Below, piece after piece: positions 38,308 to 49,316 of a stretch of 64,000 nt of DNA. Position numbers and translations under genes: made by a program. The notes beneath the pieces are model-generated. The model made no database searches and was not told where the DNA came from. It saw only the letters and a list, made by a program, of their open reading frames with translations. The DNA comes from Thuidium tamariscinum (lineage: Eukaryota; Streptophyta; Bryopsida; Hypnales; Thuidiaceae). Numbering within the stretch: position 1 is the stretch's first letter; each line of letters opens with the position of its first letter. The stretch is taken from positions 9,873,501 to 9,937,500 of the forward strand of contig OX344749.2 of the NCBI GenBank assembly GCA_947034885.2, read 5' to 3'.

Positions 38308-38692
38308 AGTGGAAACACCCAAAACCGTCCAAATAAGGAATTCAGCATAGTTGGAGGCAGCATTTTCTAAAAATGACATTTTTCTAGTATTAGCAAGTGA
38401 AAATCATGAATATTAAAAAAAAATTAAAATTTTCAGATATAGTATGTAATTTCTACAAATTTTCAAAGTGTTGGCTCTCTAGACCTATGGAACCGTCCTA
38501 TAGATGCCCCCGAAATTGAACCCTGCGAAAATCAACACTCAGCCAACTAGATTTTCCTATGTGTCCTTCAATTGTGTCAGCAAATTACAATCACACATGT
38601 GGCGAATACATTAAGGGAGCTCTATTGATGAATTTGGGTGAATCTACAATCCACTGCAAGGAACAGGTGCAAGAATGGGTGTTTTGCCCTTA
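38308..38692 (-). repeat. Dispersed repeat E, copy 2
   Basis: Reverse-complement match of 10917-11315 over almost its full length. Shared ends are AAACACCCAAAACCGTCC at the left and GAATGGGTGTTTTGCCC at the right. Confidence 0.8.
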
Positions 38693-38710
38693 ACCCCTAA
38701 GCTTAAGTAC

Positions 38711-38973
38711 AGGACATTAAATCCTCCATTCAAATTGGGCCCCATAGGATAATTTTAGGGTTCATTAAGGGTAAAAGTAAAAAGGCCCCCTATGTTTGGG
38801 CCGTGTTTAGGTATGTTCAAAATCCCCCCTTAGCTAATTTGAAGACCTTGATTGCAAATATGACTTCAGAATTTGCAAAAAATATTATTTCCAAAAAATA
38901 AAAAATTTATGTGTTTTTTTAAGGGTAAATCTGGCCCAGCGGGGCCCAATTTGAATGGAGGATTTAGTGCCCT
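38711..38973. mobile_element. MITE-like element with about 32-bp inverted repeats (family D)
   Basis: Left end GGACATTAAATCCTCCATTC and following AAATTGGGCCCC recur inverted at 38939-38973 (GGGGCCCAATTTGAATGGAG, GATTTAGTGCCCT). Total about 263 bp, non-coding. A relative of the left part lies at 10456-10545 (GGACATTAAATCC, then AAAAGCCCCCTATTTGGG near 10530), again close to a copy of repeat E. Confidence 0.7.
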
Positions 38974-40279
38974 CCACCTTAAGTATCTAGACTCATCTAC
39001 ATAATTAACAATTTCAGAAAAATCATTATAAAGTACTATTTGGAAGAATATTTTGGAATTGAGATGCAAATAGAAAGTGTAGAGTTCGAGGTTTAGATTC
39101 TATCCATTTGGTTAGATTCACCAATGCTATCACCAATACAAATTTTAAAAGAAAAAAATTCTAAATTCCTTCTAAATTCAATTACAAGCAAAATATTGTC
39201 ATTTTTTGAGTAAATTTTGTTGGAAAAGACTTGGAATGAGATTCTCTTGACATGGTGTTTCTTTTATAAATTTTGTGCTCTTTGATTCTATGACCTCACT
39301 TTTGCAATTCCAAGTTTGAACTAGAGTGAATGCAAGTCAACCACTTAACATACTTCCACATTTTGTAATTTTAGAAAAATGTGTGCTCTAGTAACACCAA
39401 ATCCAACCTTTCAATAGGACCACAACTTCATAAAATATCTCTGAGAATTGGGATGACTTTCATCCGAGTTCCAATGAGAAAGAAATTTTATTTTCATGTT
39501 GTACATTGTCTAGAAAATGGACATTGGAGCACTTTAGGGTTTACCTTAAGATAGAAAATTTACTTTCAAATAAATAAATATAATAAAACAATTGAAACTT
39601 ACTCCAACATACTCACATCATTAATTCATTTTGAACGTCATTTTGTCTTCTTTCTATTGATATATCAGACTAGCCAAGTTGCAACGTAACATTGAACTTT
39701 GGAGGATCCAAAGATATAGATTGGATATCTAGTTGAAGTCTTATAAAACCAAGTAACTAAATGAAAAACATTGGAGATGATAGGCTAAAATATTAGGGAT
39801 GAAATCATGACAATATTTATGACAATAAGTCATAACAGATTGCATGACAATATATATTTAATATAATAGATGCATTTTTTCAAAGCTTCTTTGATGAACA
39901 TAAAATGTATGAAGCTTGTGTAGTTTCATGATATTCGTCATCTACCTAATAAATGGTTGAATACTTATGGGTTAACCCTTAAAAATTTTAAGTCTTCAAA
40001 TGGATTTTTTTCAAGATTTGGGCTAGGTTCCTAAAATGTCAAATTTTAATCTAAATTTTTGAAAATTTCTTTTGAAGGTCAAGGAATATACAAGTTTTTT
40101 AGGAATATTAATAATTTTCATTTCATTTGGTGCTTGGAAGAAAAAGTTGTGCTTTACAAAACACAAAATGCTTGATTATAGGCAACTAAAAAGAAACAAA
40201 AAAATTCAAAATTTCAAAATTATATTTTGTTTCCTTACAAGATACGTATAGGTCTATTTTGAAGACTTTGAAAATATTA

Positions 40280-40369
40280 CTCCCTCTTTCCCACTAAAAG
40301 CTTCCCAAATTCTTCCTGTAAAGATTGTAATTCAGCCTAATTAGGAAGCTTTTAGTAGGACAAAGAGAG
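40280..40369. mobile_element. Stowaway-type MITE, 90 bp
   Basis: Starts CTCCCTCTTTCCCACTAAAA and ends TTTTAGTAGGACAAAGAGAG, nearly complete inverted repeats, with TA on both flanks (40278-40279 and 40370-40371). The CTCCCTC terminus and TA target site are the hallmark of Stowaway (Tc1/mariner) MITEs of plants. The whole element folds into one hairpin. Confidence 0.85.
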
Positions 40370-41118
40370 TATTTCTCCTTCATTTTTTTGTCAAAATCTA
40401 TCATTAATATATGACATATTTAAAATATATTTAATTTTATTTATATATTACAATTTTTAAAAGTCACAACAATTTGCATTTGAGACCAAAATCATCAAAA
40501 AAAAAACATGTATCTCAACTACAACAAAATGCATTTTTCATCTTGTAAAAATCATCAACATCCTATCAATGAAATGTATAAAAGCTTATATTTATCTTAA
40601 TAGTGAATTCTTCACTTTTGAAGGTCACTGCAAAGGGTACTTAGAGGATAAATAATGAAATTATAATTGTATTAACTTATAAGCCTATTTTACATGATTC
40701 TCTATAGCTACTTATACTTCTTGAAGAAATTTCAATATTATTGAATTGTTTTTGTTGTAAAGTTATAACATGAACAATTTTTTATAGAGATAATTGAGAT
40801 TTTCACATTGATAGACAATGCATTTTCTCATATAATAAAAATATAAGGTCAAAATTCAAATACAAAACCAAATTAAATTGAGTTCAAAAATGATACATGA
40901 TGTAATGGCAATTGAGTTAGTTGTAGCAATATATAATTTTTAAAAAAAAATGGATACAAGATTTTGTGATTAAAAAATATAAGAATCATTGGCATAATTT
41001 TTATACTCAATCCATATAAAGAAAAAAAATTGATAGAAAAAAATTGATATGGCAAAATGTATCAAGATTTCAAGCCTTTGCATATGAAGGCACAATTTCT
41101 CATATATGAGTATAGAAA

Positions 41119-41302
41119 GTGTGAGCCTATGAGCCTAGAGTTCTATACACCTATAGTATAGGTGTCTATATTATTGACACTTCAATGGTAATATTGTATC
41201 TATGTTCTAAACACCTATATTATAGGTGTTTATGTTATAAACACCTTCAATGTGTGTGGGATACTTACTTATACTTAGGCTCAAGGCTCATAGGCTTACA
41301 CT
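41119..41302. mobile_element. MITE with TGAGCC ends (family C)
   Basis: Left end GTGTGAGCCTATGAGCCT and right end AGGCTCATAGGCTTACAC are inverted repeats. Inside, ACACCTATAGTATAGGTGT and ACACCTATATTATAGGTGTT are themselves palindromes, and a relative occurs at about 14866-15030. About 184 bp, non-coding. TGAGCC-type ends also bound 47157-47935 and start 53775. Confidence 0.65.
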
Positions 41303-41705
41303 TCTATACACACATATTAGTATTGTTGAAGAAATATTATTTTGTCAACTACATTAAAATCAAACTAAAATAACATTCAATATAAGAAAATTAGCTATGG
41401 ACATGTTGAGTTAATCTTTAAATGTTTTTGACTATGTTTTCATCCAAAACGCTCCAAAACTGCCATTTCTGATATAAGGACCAAATTCTAGAAAAAAATA
41501 TTTTTCGACATATGTGACAACATGATCTTATAGAGCATTAGTTTGAAAATATGTAGAAAAAATTTCAAAATTTTCCACCATGTAGATTGCAAGATATTAA
41601 CATTTGAATTGGCAAAAAGAAAACATTTTTTTGGGCCCTACAAACTATTGGGCTACTCTTCTTCACAAGATCACATTTGTATGAAAAAAAATTCAAATTG
41701 ATAGT

Positions 41706-42233
41706 TGTCATGCCAAAAATTAACAACGCCATTGAAATTGTTATTTTTATCATAGTATAGTAGTAAAGGTTCGTTCACAGGGAATTTTGTATTGGATAAG
41801 GAAAGAGAATTAATAAAATATTATTTACAAAGCCAATCACTGGCCAATTGACAAATTGACAAAGTCTAAAGCCAATCAATGGCTAATAAAAAAATATATA
41901 AAATCACAATCAAGCATTATAAAGAAAACTACAAGGAGAAAAAAAAAATGAAGACAACTTGACTTCTAAAGATATTGGAGAAAAAAAATGAAGAAGAGAG
42001 ATAGATAGAAATGACAAATTGTTTTTGCTATATCTAATCGGTTAGAGAACTATTCACAATGAACAACCTCCAAGTTGATTGGCCACTATTCATATCTTTT
42101 TATATTAGACCTTTTAGATCTATCTAACAATTAGTCTATTAACCTTTATAAACGTAAAAACTATTCAACAAATTGCGTACATTTACACTACACAAGGCAA
42201 ATAGTCAAAAATGAAAAATTTAGAATGGCTACA
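41706..42233 (-). repeat. 3' LTR of the element
   Basis: 528 bp; + strand begins TGTCATGCC and ends GGCTACA. Aligns with the other LTR apart from three substitutions near 41774 (TTCGTTCAC against TTTGTGCGC) and one single-base indel in an A run near 41801. Confidence 0.92.
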
Positions 42234-42248
42234 TAGCCCCCTACTTAG
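42234..42248 (-). other. Polypurine tract
   Basis: Read on the minus strand, AAGTAGGGGGCTA directly precedes the 3' LTR. Short G-rich purine runs at this place prime plus-strand DNA synthesis in LTR elements. Confidence 0.65.
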
Positions 42249-43490
42249 GCTGATTGACGCCCTTGTCAATCTTTCTTGGATTGGTTAGTCTACCACAAAT
42301 TTTGTTGTGCGTCGTTGGCAACATCTTTTCTGCATAATCCTTCTTTATATCTTCAAATATTTAAATAAGTTGTACATTGTAGTATTGAACATTTAGCAAA
42401 CTTTTGAATTTCATCCTTGAAATGTTATATTGATTTACGTTGATAGTCTTACCATGTCTATTAGACTTGCATAGTCAAAAGAAATTTTCTTGTAAACTTG
42501 ATGATATGGCACACCTTCCATCATGGATTATTTATAATTATTTACTTTGACAAATTGTTGCAACTATTTTAGTTGTAGCTACTTCTACAATCCAATTGAT
42601 TGGAACCTCTTGTAATTTTATTTTTCTTATAATTTGTTGTATGACTTATTGTAGGCATTTGTACATTAATGTAGTGATTACCATTAGCTCTCACTTTGTT
42701 GCCTTTTTAAAAAATTGGAATTATTGATCAAAATCTCATTTTTTAAGAGAATAAATTTTTTAACTAGACACAATAGGCTTTGATAATTAGACTCCAATTT
42801 AATTTCACACAATTTGACTTATTGAAATGTTTATTTATTATTTTCAATCTAATTGTCATGTTGTACTTTATCAAACATTTTAACTATTCACTTGAAATAT
42901 TATTTAACACACGAAAAGACTAATAGATTTATATTTCAACTCTCAATCTTATTCTACTATTCATTCTCATTCACACTCATTTTCTCTTATCTATTTGACA
43001 TAATTCCTTACTTCCAATCAAATTGTCTTATACATCTCATGGAAAGTACCTTCTAATTCTTTCAAAAACCTTGCATCTCTCAATGACAATTTGCTTCTTT
43101 AGCTTCAACACAAATATCTTATCAATTTGACTTATTCTCTTCATCATGTAGATTCTGCTACAATGTTATTTTATACAAATTGCTATTACATTTCTAGGAT
43201 TTTTAATTTTTTTAATATATAATCTCCTTTCTCTCGGCAAAAAATTAGATTTATTTATTCCATTACTTTTCTCAATCTATATAGTCCTCTAACTTTCTTC
43301 TTATTCAGATAATTTATTATTTTTATTATTTTTATTTAAATTAATTTGAAATTTTATTATAAATATCTATAAATATTTTTAATTTTTAATTTGATTATTC
43401 ATTTTTATCTCATTTCTAATCAATTTTTAATAGCTGAAATGTAGTGTAAAATTGTAAATAATCATTTATCCTAATTACACTCCAATAAAA
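42249..43490 (-). other. Non-coding interior of the LTR element
   Basis: About 1.2 kb of AT-rich sequence between the ORF stop and the polypurine tract, where pol would lie in an autonomous element. I see no frame with reverse transcriptase (YxDD), integrase or protease signatures. Confidence 0.7.
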
Positions 43491-45014
43491 TCAATGTTGA
43501 AGTTTACCAGGGTCCCATATTCTTTGTTGAATTTTATACCCTTTCACCAATATTTTTATGAAACATATTTTATGTTCTATGAGAAACAATAGTATTATGT
43601 AAAATTTGGTGTACTCTTGTTTTATTAAATAAGACATAATAGTCAAGTTGAAATTTTGTTTAATAATGAAACCATTTGTGTTATCTTCTTTCATAGTTAT
43701 TATAGTCCCAATTTTACTATTTCTACTTTGAGGTCCACATTCAATATTTAAATAAGTGTAAGATTTTTTATTTTTTGATGAAGGGATGTATATGAGAAAT
43801 TTATTATATGTCAAAATCAAAACTTCATGATATGGTATTATATTATTTTTCTTCACAATTTTGGCTTCTTCATTAATATATTGATTTTCTTCAATTAATG
43901 CAACTTTTTGGTCTTTTAGAGTGTTTACATTTCTTTCAATTTTGATGACTTTTTGATTTACAAACAATTCTATGAAGGTTAAACATTCTTTTAATGGTAA
44001 TTCATTATTAAGTTTAATATTCCCACCTTTAGCTTTGGCATAAGTTACATTGAGAAGTGTCCCACATTGTTCTTTCAAGGATAAAGTTTCTTGTACCAAA
44101 AGTGCATTTTCCTTCACATAATTAGCTTGTTGATCATCAAGCAAATTCAATTTGTTTTTGAGTTTCTTTAATTCATCTTCAAGGCAATTAGTGTATATAA
44201 ATGCCTCATCCCTCTCTCTCAATGCAAATAACAACTTACTTTTCAAAGGCAATATCTCAACATTCATATAGTTGTTTAATTTTTTGGAAAGAAGCCTATT
44301 GTCTTCTTTTAGTGATGCAACTTCTAACATGAAATTTTCCTTTTTTATATTAAAAGCCTCTCTTTCTTGGATGAATGCATCAATTTGTTCTTCAAATATA
44401 GTTTGTTCTTTGTGTTGCAATTGCATTTTTGCTTCAAGCATCCGAATCTTTTGTTTTTGCATTGTAGCATAGGCAACAATTTTCTCCTTCTCTCTTATAT
44501 TAGTAGTTATGTCCTTTGACACATTAGACAAATTATTCTTCATTGCGTTGATCTCAATTTTGTGCTCTTTATCCTTTATAGATGTAATGCTTTTGAAGGA
44601 TGCTACCTCATTGAAAAAACCATCACACTCTTGCACAGTAACCTCTATTAAAGCATGTAATGACTCATTTTGTTTAGATAATTTTGCTTGTTGATTATTA
44701 TATGCATCAACCTTGACTCCAAATTCATGAATTTGTTGTATTAAGTTTTTTTTTTCATTATTAACATCATCAAGGCTAGTCATCAAATACTTTATATGAT
44801 CTTGAGCATTGCATAAATTTTCATATTCTTTCCTTCCACATTTGAAATGATTATGACATACTTCTTCAAGCTCTTTAATTTCTAAGTCTTTCTCGTGAAG
44901 TTGATTCAACAAGTTGTCATTAGATTGATGAAGGTAGTAAATTTGACTTCCATAATTATTACTTGCATTAAAAATTTGTTCTTTCTTATGGTATTTAGAT
45001 TCATAATTTTCCAT
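43491..45014 (-). CDS. 507-aa coiled-coil protein encoded by the LTR element
   Basis: Uninterrupted frame whose ATG lies about 85 bp inside the primer-binding site, the place of gag. Residues about 20-400 are rich in Leu/Ile/Lys/Glu/Asn with heptad-like spacing (for example LHEKDLEIKELEEV and LEDELKKLKNKLNLL), typical of long coiled coils. The last 110 residues are hydrophobic and Tyr/Ile-rich and end RIWDPGKLQH. No CCHC zinc knuckle, capsid motif, or pol domain is visible. It could be a divergent structural protein that assembles by coiled coils, or a captured piece of a host gene. The ORF is intact in a young element, which suggests function or very recent capture. Identity is not recognised. 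Confidence 0.75.
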   Translation of the reverse strand: MENYESKYHKKEQIFNASNNYGSQIYYLHQSNDNLLNQLHEKDLEIKELEEVCHNHFKCGRKEYENLCNAQDHIKYLMTSLDDVNNEKKNLIQQIHEFGVKVDAYNNQQAKLSKQNESLHALIEVTVQECDGFFNEVASFKSITSIKDKEHKIEINAMKNNLSNVSKDITTNIREKEKIVAYATMQKQKIRMLEAKMQLQHKEQTIFEEQIDAFIQEREAFNIKKENFMLEVASLKEDNRLLSKKLNNYMNVEILPLKSKLLFALRERDEAFIYTNCLEDELKKLKNKLNLLDDQQANYVKENALLVQETLSLKEQCGTLLNVTYAKAKGGNIKLNNELPLKECLTFIELFVNQKVIKIERNVNTLKDQKVALIEENQYINEEAKIVKKNNIIPYHEVLILTYNKFLIYIPSSKNKKSYTYLNIECGPQSRNSKIGTIITMKEDNTNGFIIKQNFNLTIMSYLIKQEYTKFYIILLFLIEHKICFIKILVKGYKIQQRIWDPGKLQH

Positions 45015-45099
45015 TTGTATATCCTATCAAAACTAAAAATATTCAATTTTACATGACAATAATTTTAATCAAATATCTCAAACCTATCCATCTTAAAAG

Positions 45100-45117
45100 T
45101 CCCCGGCGGTGGTGCCA
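45100..45117 (-). other. Primer-binding site, tRNA-Asp-like
   Basis: Minus strand TGGCACCACCGCCGGGGA starts 2 nt after the 5' LTR. It agrees at 14 of 18 positions with TGGCGCCGTTGCCGGGGA, the complement of the plant tRNA-Asp 3' end, used by many Ty3/gypsy (Athila/Tat type) elements. This sets the direction of the element. Confidence 0.7.
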
Positions 45118-45119
45118 AA

Positions 45120-45648
45120 TGTCATGCCAAAAATTAACAACGCCATTGAAATTGTTATTTTTATCATAGTATAGTAGTAAAGGTTTGTGCGCAGGGAATT
45201 TTGTATTGGATAAGGAAAAGAGAATTAATAAAATATTATTTACAAAGCCAATCACTGGCCAATTGACAAATTGACAAAGTCTAAAGCCAATCAATGGCTA
45301 ATAAAAAAATATATAAAATCACAATCAAGCATTATAAAGAAAACTACAAGGAGAAAAAAAAAATGAAGACAACTTGACTTCTAAAGATATTGGAGAAAAA
45401 AAATGAAGAAGAGAGATAGATAGAAATGACAAATTGTTTTTGCTATATCTAATCGGTTAGAGAACTATTCACAATGAACAACCTCCAAGTTGATTGGCCA
45501 CTATTCATATCTTTTTATATTAGACCTTTTAGATCTATCTAACAATTAGTCTATTAACCTTTATAAACGTAAAAACTATTCAACAAATTGCGTACATTTA
45601 CACTACACAAGGCAAATAGTCAAAAATGAAAAATTTAGAATGGCTACA
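45120..45648 (-). repeat. 5' LTR of the element
   Basis: 529 bp, nearly identical to the copy at 41706-42233. On the minus strand it should hold the promoter that drives the coiled-coil ORF; an AT-rich TTTTATATATTTT is present, but I cannot assign a TATA box with confidence. Confidence 0.92.
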
Positions 45649-45749
45649 ATAGTTACTCTATGCATTTATTTTCAATAGCAAGTTGAATGCATACTTGTAC
45701 AATTTCAAATTATTTGTAATTGTACACCATATAGAAAAAAGATAGTAAG

Positions 45750-46195
45750 TAGAAAGAATAGAAAATGATTCCATGTACTAAATTGTAAACAATTTATTTA
45801 TGGAATTGGAAAAATCCAATTCCAAAGGTTAAAATGTTTCAATAAAAAATCCATACCTAATTTTTTTATTTTTTCAAAAAATATTAAGTATTGAATTAAA
45901 TAAAGGATTTCAAACTTTTTGTAGAGTAAAGATTCTATAACTACTTGCAAACTATTCAAACTGAAATTCCTCGCAATTTTTGACTCATTAATCAAAATAG
46001 AATAATTCAAAGATTTTCATTTAGATTTAAATTTAAGAAATAAATTTTAAATTTTTATTTCTGAAGAGAATAATCTTAAAATAATGTTTTTTTGTTGCCC
46101 AAGTTGCCTATTGAGCAATGAAAAGTACATATCATACAATAACTTTTTCACTATGCAATCAAAAGTTATGGAATTTGTTGCCCATTAAGTTATTC
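45750..46195 (+). repeat. Dispersed repeat G, copy 1
   Basis: Same order of blocks as 51548-51960: AGAATAGAAAATGA, ATTAAGTATTGAATTAAATA, TAAAGATTCTATAACT, and ACATATCATACAATAA followed by a GTCAAAAGTTATG-like phrase. Many substitutions and indels, so an old duplication or two old insertions in the same direction. Confidence 0.65.
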
Positions 46196-47156
46196 CTTAG
46201 GAAAATGTTACATGAGAATTTTTTTTTAAATAAAAATAAAAACTCAATTCATAGGTGCCCAAAATTGCAATGATGCCAAAAAAACATAGTTTAGACATGT
46301 AAGGGTAAAATATGATGATAGTAAGTCATAAATAAATTGAGTTGAAGTGAGAGTTTTACACATATTGGTAGGCTCTAATTTGGTTATCTTGGATAAACAA
46401 AAAAATAGATTTGAAAAACTAAAATTCTTTTGTCTGGGTTCTCCCTTGGTTCAATGTAGTAATTTCATTTCAATGGAGAATGTCCATTTGTGTCAGAAAT
46501 AAAAATAAAAATTTATATATAGTCATTCAGGTTTGTACCTTCCGAGATTGATTTAAGAGATTTTTGTTTTGTTTTGTTTTGCTAGCATCCAAATTTTTAA
46601 TTAGTTTTTTTTGTTTATATATGCATGGAAAGTTTTGAATCATTCCATTTTGATCAATGAATCAAAAGCTATGAGTTTTTTCTGTTTATGGCAATTATGG
46701 ATTTTTTACTCTAAATAAACTTTGAAGTACTTTAAATTTACTTAGTTTTTAATATTTTTTGAAAAAAACAACAACTATAGAATGTACAATGCCCTACAAG
46801 AAAGGTTGAAACCCCCCATTTGGACCCTTCCGCTTTTTTGGTATAATTTAAAATGTAGCTTACATTCTTGTTTTTTTCAATCAACAATTGTACCTAGCAC
46901 AGTTCTCCTCAAACATATCAAATTTTTGGTTTTTAAAAACCAAAACTCTATTTTTAATGAATTAAATTTTTTTTTGCAGTTTTACATGAAAATTTACAAA
47001 AAATCATTGGGGATGAATTTTTTGAATTTGATTGCAAGGATGTATAGGAAACCTCCATACACACATCTTTATTTCAATGAAAATCTTCAAAAGAAAATTC
47101 ACAATTCCCTTTCTAGAGGTTTGAATGGGTGTATGAATAGTACCAACAATGCTAGT

Positions 47157-47935
47157 TTGTGAGCCTAAAAGCATGAGCTTGCGAGCTATGAGTGTAGGTT
47201 TTGTGAGCCTAGAGAATTAACCAAAAAAAACTTTGAATTTTTTAGGCCAAGAGAAAAAAAAGTGAAGTCATTTAAAAAAATCTATTTATAATAAAATTTC
47301 AGCCCCATGACCGTGGACCTATGACCGTGGAAATGTGGTTAATGTATTTTTAAATTTCAAACCCTACTATCTCCAAAGGTCCTCTCAATACCTTCTAAAA
47401 TTTTTTTTGAATTTTTGAATTTTTTTTGAGGTTCAAAATGCAGAACCCAACAAGGGGTTTTTTAGAGTGATGGAGTTGTGCAATTTTTTTTCCTAACTTT
47501 ATCACCCTGAAATTGATCTCTTAGTACCGAGAGAAGGTTTACAAGGGTGAAAAGTCGCAAAAAAAATGAACTAGTGATATAGTCGGAAAAAAAAATTGAA
47601 AAAAAATGAAAAAAAAAGTTTTGAGAAATCCAAAGCCCTCTACCTCTAAACTCCTTTCAACATCAAGAGGGATTTTGGAGGGTGATGGAGTTGCAAAAAA
47701 AATTTGAAAAATTGAAAAAGGATTGAAAAAAAAATTGAAAAAAAATTGAAATTCTTTTTTTGAAAAAAGAGTTTTGAAAATCACAAATTTCAAATCCCAT
47801 GAAGGGGTTACTAGATATAAAAATCCAGAATTCTCAAAGCACAATAATAGGTTCACACCCTAAAAATCACTAAAAATTTCACCAAAAATTCTAGGCTCAC
47901 AAGCTCATAGGCTCATGCTCGCAGGCTTACAAAAT
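47157..47935. mobile_element. Element of about 780 bp with TGAGCC-type inverted ends
   Basis: Left end TTTGTGAGCCTAAAAGCATG and inner AGCTTGCGAGC; right end AGGCTCACAAGCTCATAGGC followed by TGCTCGCAGGCTTACAAAA. The ends are inverted and rich in GAGCC/GGCTC phrases. Interior has ACCTATGACCGTGG and A-rich runs. A second copy starts at 53775 (GTGAGCCTGTGAGCCTGGAA, ACCTATGACCGTG). Non-coding apart from biased frames. Confidence 0.55.
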
Positions 47936-49039
47936 AGCATCCCCTTATAGAAAGTTGTGAAAGACAAACTCTTTATACAAATGGGATGGTGCTTGGGAGG
48001 TAGAACAATCTATGAAATGATATGTAAATGGTTAGGATTTGTAGGAGCTCAAGAGTTCATAATTAAGTAAAAAATAAGAGTGTTGTTCACAATAAAATTT
48101 TAGGCCTCATTTAAGCTATGTACAATAAATTTATTTTTAAATATTGAATTAAATTAATATAGAAAATCAAGCTAACTTTCATTTCCAAAAATTTGTATGA
48201 GATTTTAAGACTCCAATCAAAGATTATGTACAAATTTTGAGAAGGTTTCGAAAGAACATTTAAAAATATATATTTTCAATCATTTCCTTTGAATTTGTCT
48301 ACAACATTTTTTGAAGATTCAAAATCACAACTAGTTTTTTAGAAATGAAGTCATATTGATTTTCAAACTTTTTTAGTTCAAATTTTTTTACAAAAAACTA
48401 TTCTAATATACCAAAATGATGCTAAAATTCTACTTTGAAAGCAATTCTTACATTTTGTCAATGAATGGTCAAATTCTCATCTTTGAATTCTCCCATATCC
48501 CTTGAGGGTTCATGAAAGATAATGGCTTTCACTATAAAAGTAATTGCAACCTCTCGACCTTCCATTCTTACTAAATGTCGATGAAAACATTCCTTTCATT
48601 TTCCAATCAAATTTGTTTAGATTGTAGGTGACTTTTGGACTTCATTTTGGAATTTCTTATAAACATTAAACATTTACTTTTTTTTTACAACAACTTGGTC
48701 ATTCAATTATTGTTGAATTTGGCAATTTTTCTTTGTCATTTTTTTACATTCTTAAAAAAATTATTTTGTACTATCTTGACATCTTGTCCTATAGATGTAC
48801 CTATATTTTTTCAAGCAAGCAAGCCCTAGTCAGGTCTTTTGACCTTGGAAATTACAAATATGTCAATTTAGGTATGCTTGTGTATTGTGTAGCTTCAATG
48901 CAAACCATTAATCAAAGACATTGGGAGTGTGCAAATTTAGAAATATTTTAAAAATAATATATTGATAGATGTTCAATTTTGTATTAGGTCTTTAAAGATA
49001 GTATTTTTACAATTGGATAGATGTGGAGAAAATACAATG

Positions 49040-49316
49040 AGGTGGCTACACCTAAAAGTGCAACTAACCTTAAAACGTCATCTATATTTGGTGTAAATTT
49101 CCAAAATCAATTATGTACACAAGCTATAGATGGTGCTTTCACAAATAGACTTTGACCTTTAATAACTTTTGCATATTGTATCCAAATGATGTGTTCTTTA
49201 GTGCATTAGAATGTACTTTCACTTGCCAATAAGGTTGTATGAAAATCTAAATAGCTTTATAATAGTAATTAACTAGGCATAATACTAATAAGTGGTGCTT
49301 TAGGGTGTACCCGCCT
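49040..49316 (+). mobile_element. MITE family A, copy 3 (277 bp)
   Basis: Ends AGGTGGCTACACCTAAAAG and GCTTTAGGGTGTACCCGCCT are terminal inverted repeats. Interior blocks GCTATAGATGGTGCTTTC, TTAATAACTTTTGCATA and TGTGTTCTTTAGTGCATT align with the copy at 23637. Right flank TA. Confidence 0.8.

Larger units (their letters stand above)
35405..40277. other. Repeat-rich spacer, no gene seen
   Basis: Begins with the promoter of the methylesterase gene (CT-rich runs at 35420-35450), then AT-rich DNA. Named contents are an AT microsatellite, a relative of repeat E, an 11-bp tandem repeat, repeats F and E (copy 2) side by side, and an inverted-repeat element at 38711-38973. Open frames at 36337 and 37283 are low-complexity and rejected. 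Confidence 0.5.
41706..45648 (-). mobile_element. Young non-autonomous LTR retroelement carrying a coiled-coil ORF
   Basis: Two LTRs (41706-42233 and 45120-45648; 528 and 529 bp) differ at about four positions, start TG and end CA, and are flanked by the same 5 bp ATAGT (41701-41705 and 45649-45653). A primer-binding site and polypurine tract show transcription on the minus strand. The 2.9-kb interior has no reverse transcriptase, RNase H, integrase or protease motifs in any frame; it carries one 507-codon ORF in the gag position. By structure it is a complete LTR element that must be copied by enzymes of another element. High LTR identity means recent insertion. Confidence 0.93.

Noticed and set aside
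42234..45119. Reverse transcriptase or integrase relics inside the LTR element
   Set aside because: Looked for YxDD, HHCC and DSG motifs in all frames of the interior as far as visible; none seen.
46782..47162. 126-codon + strand ORF
   Set aside because: Phe/Leu/Asn-rich low-complexity; runs into the end of a repeat element at 47157.
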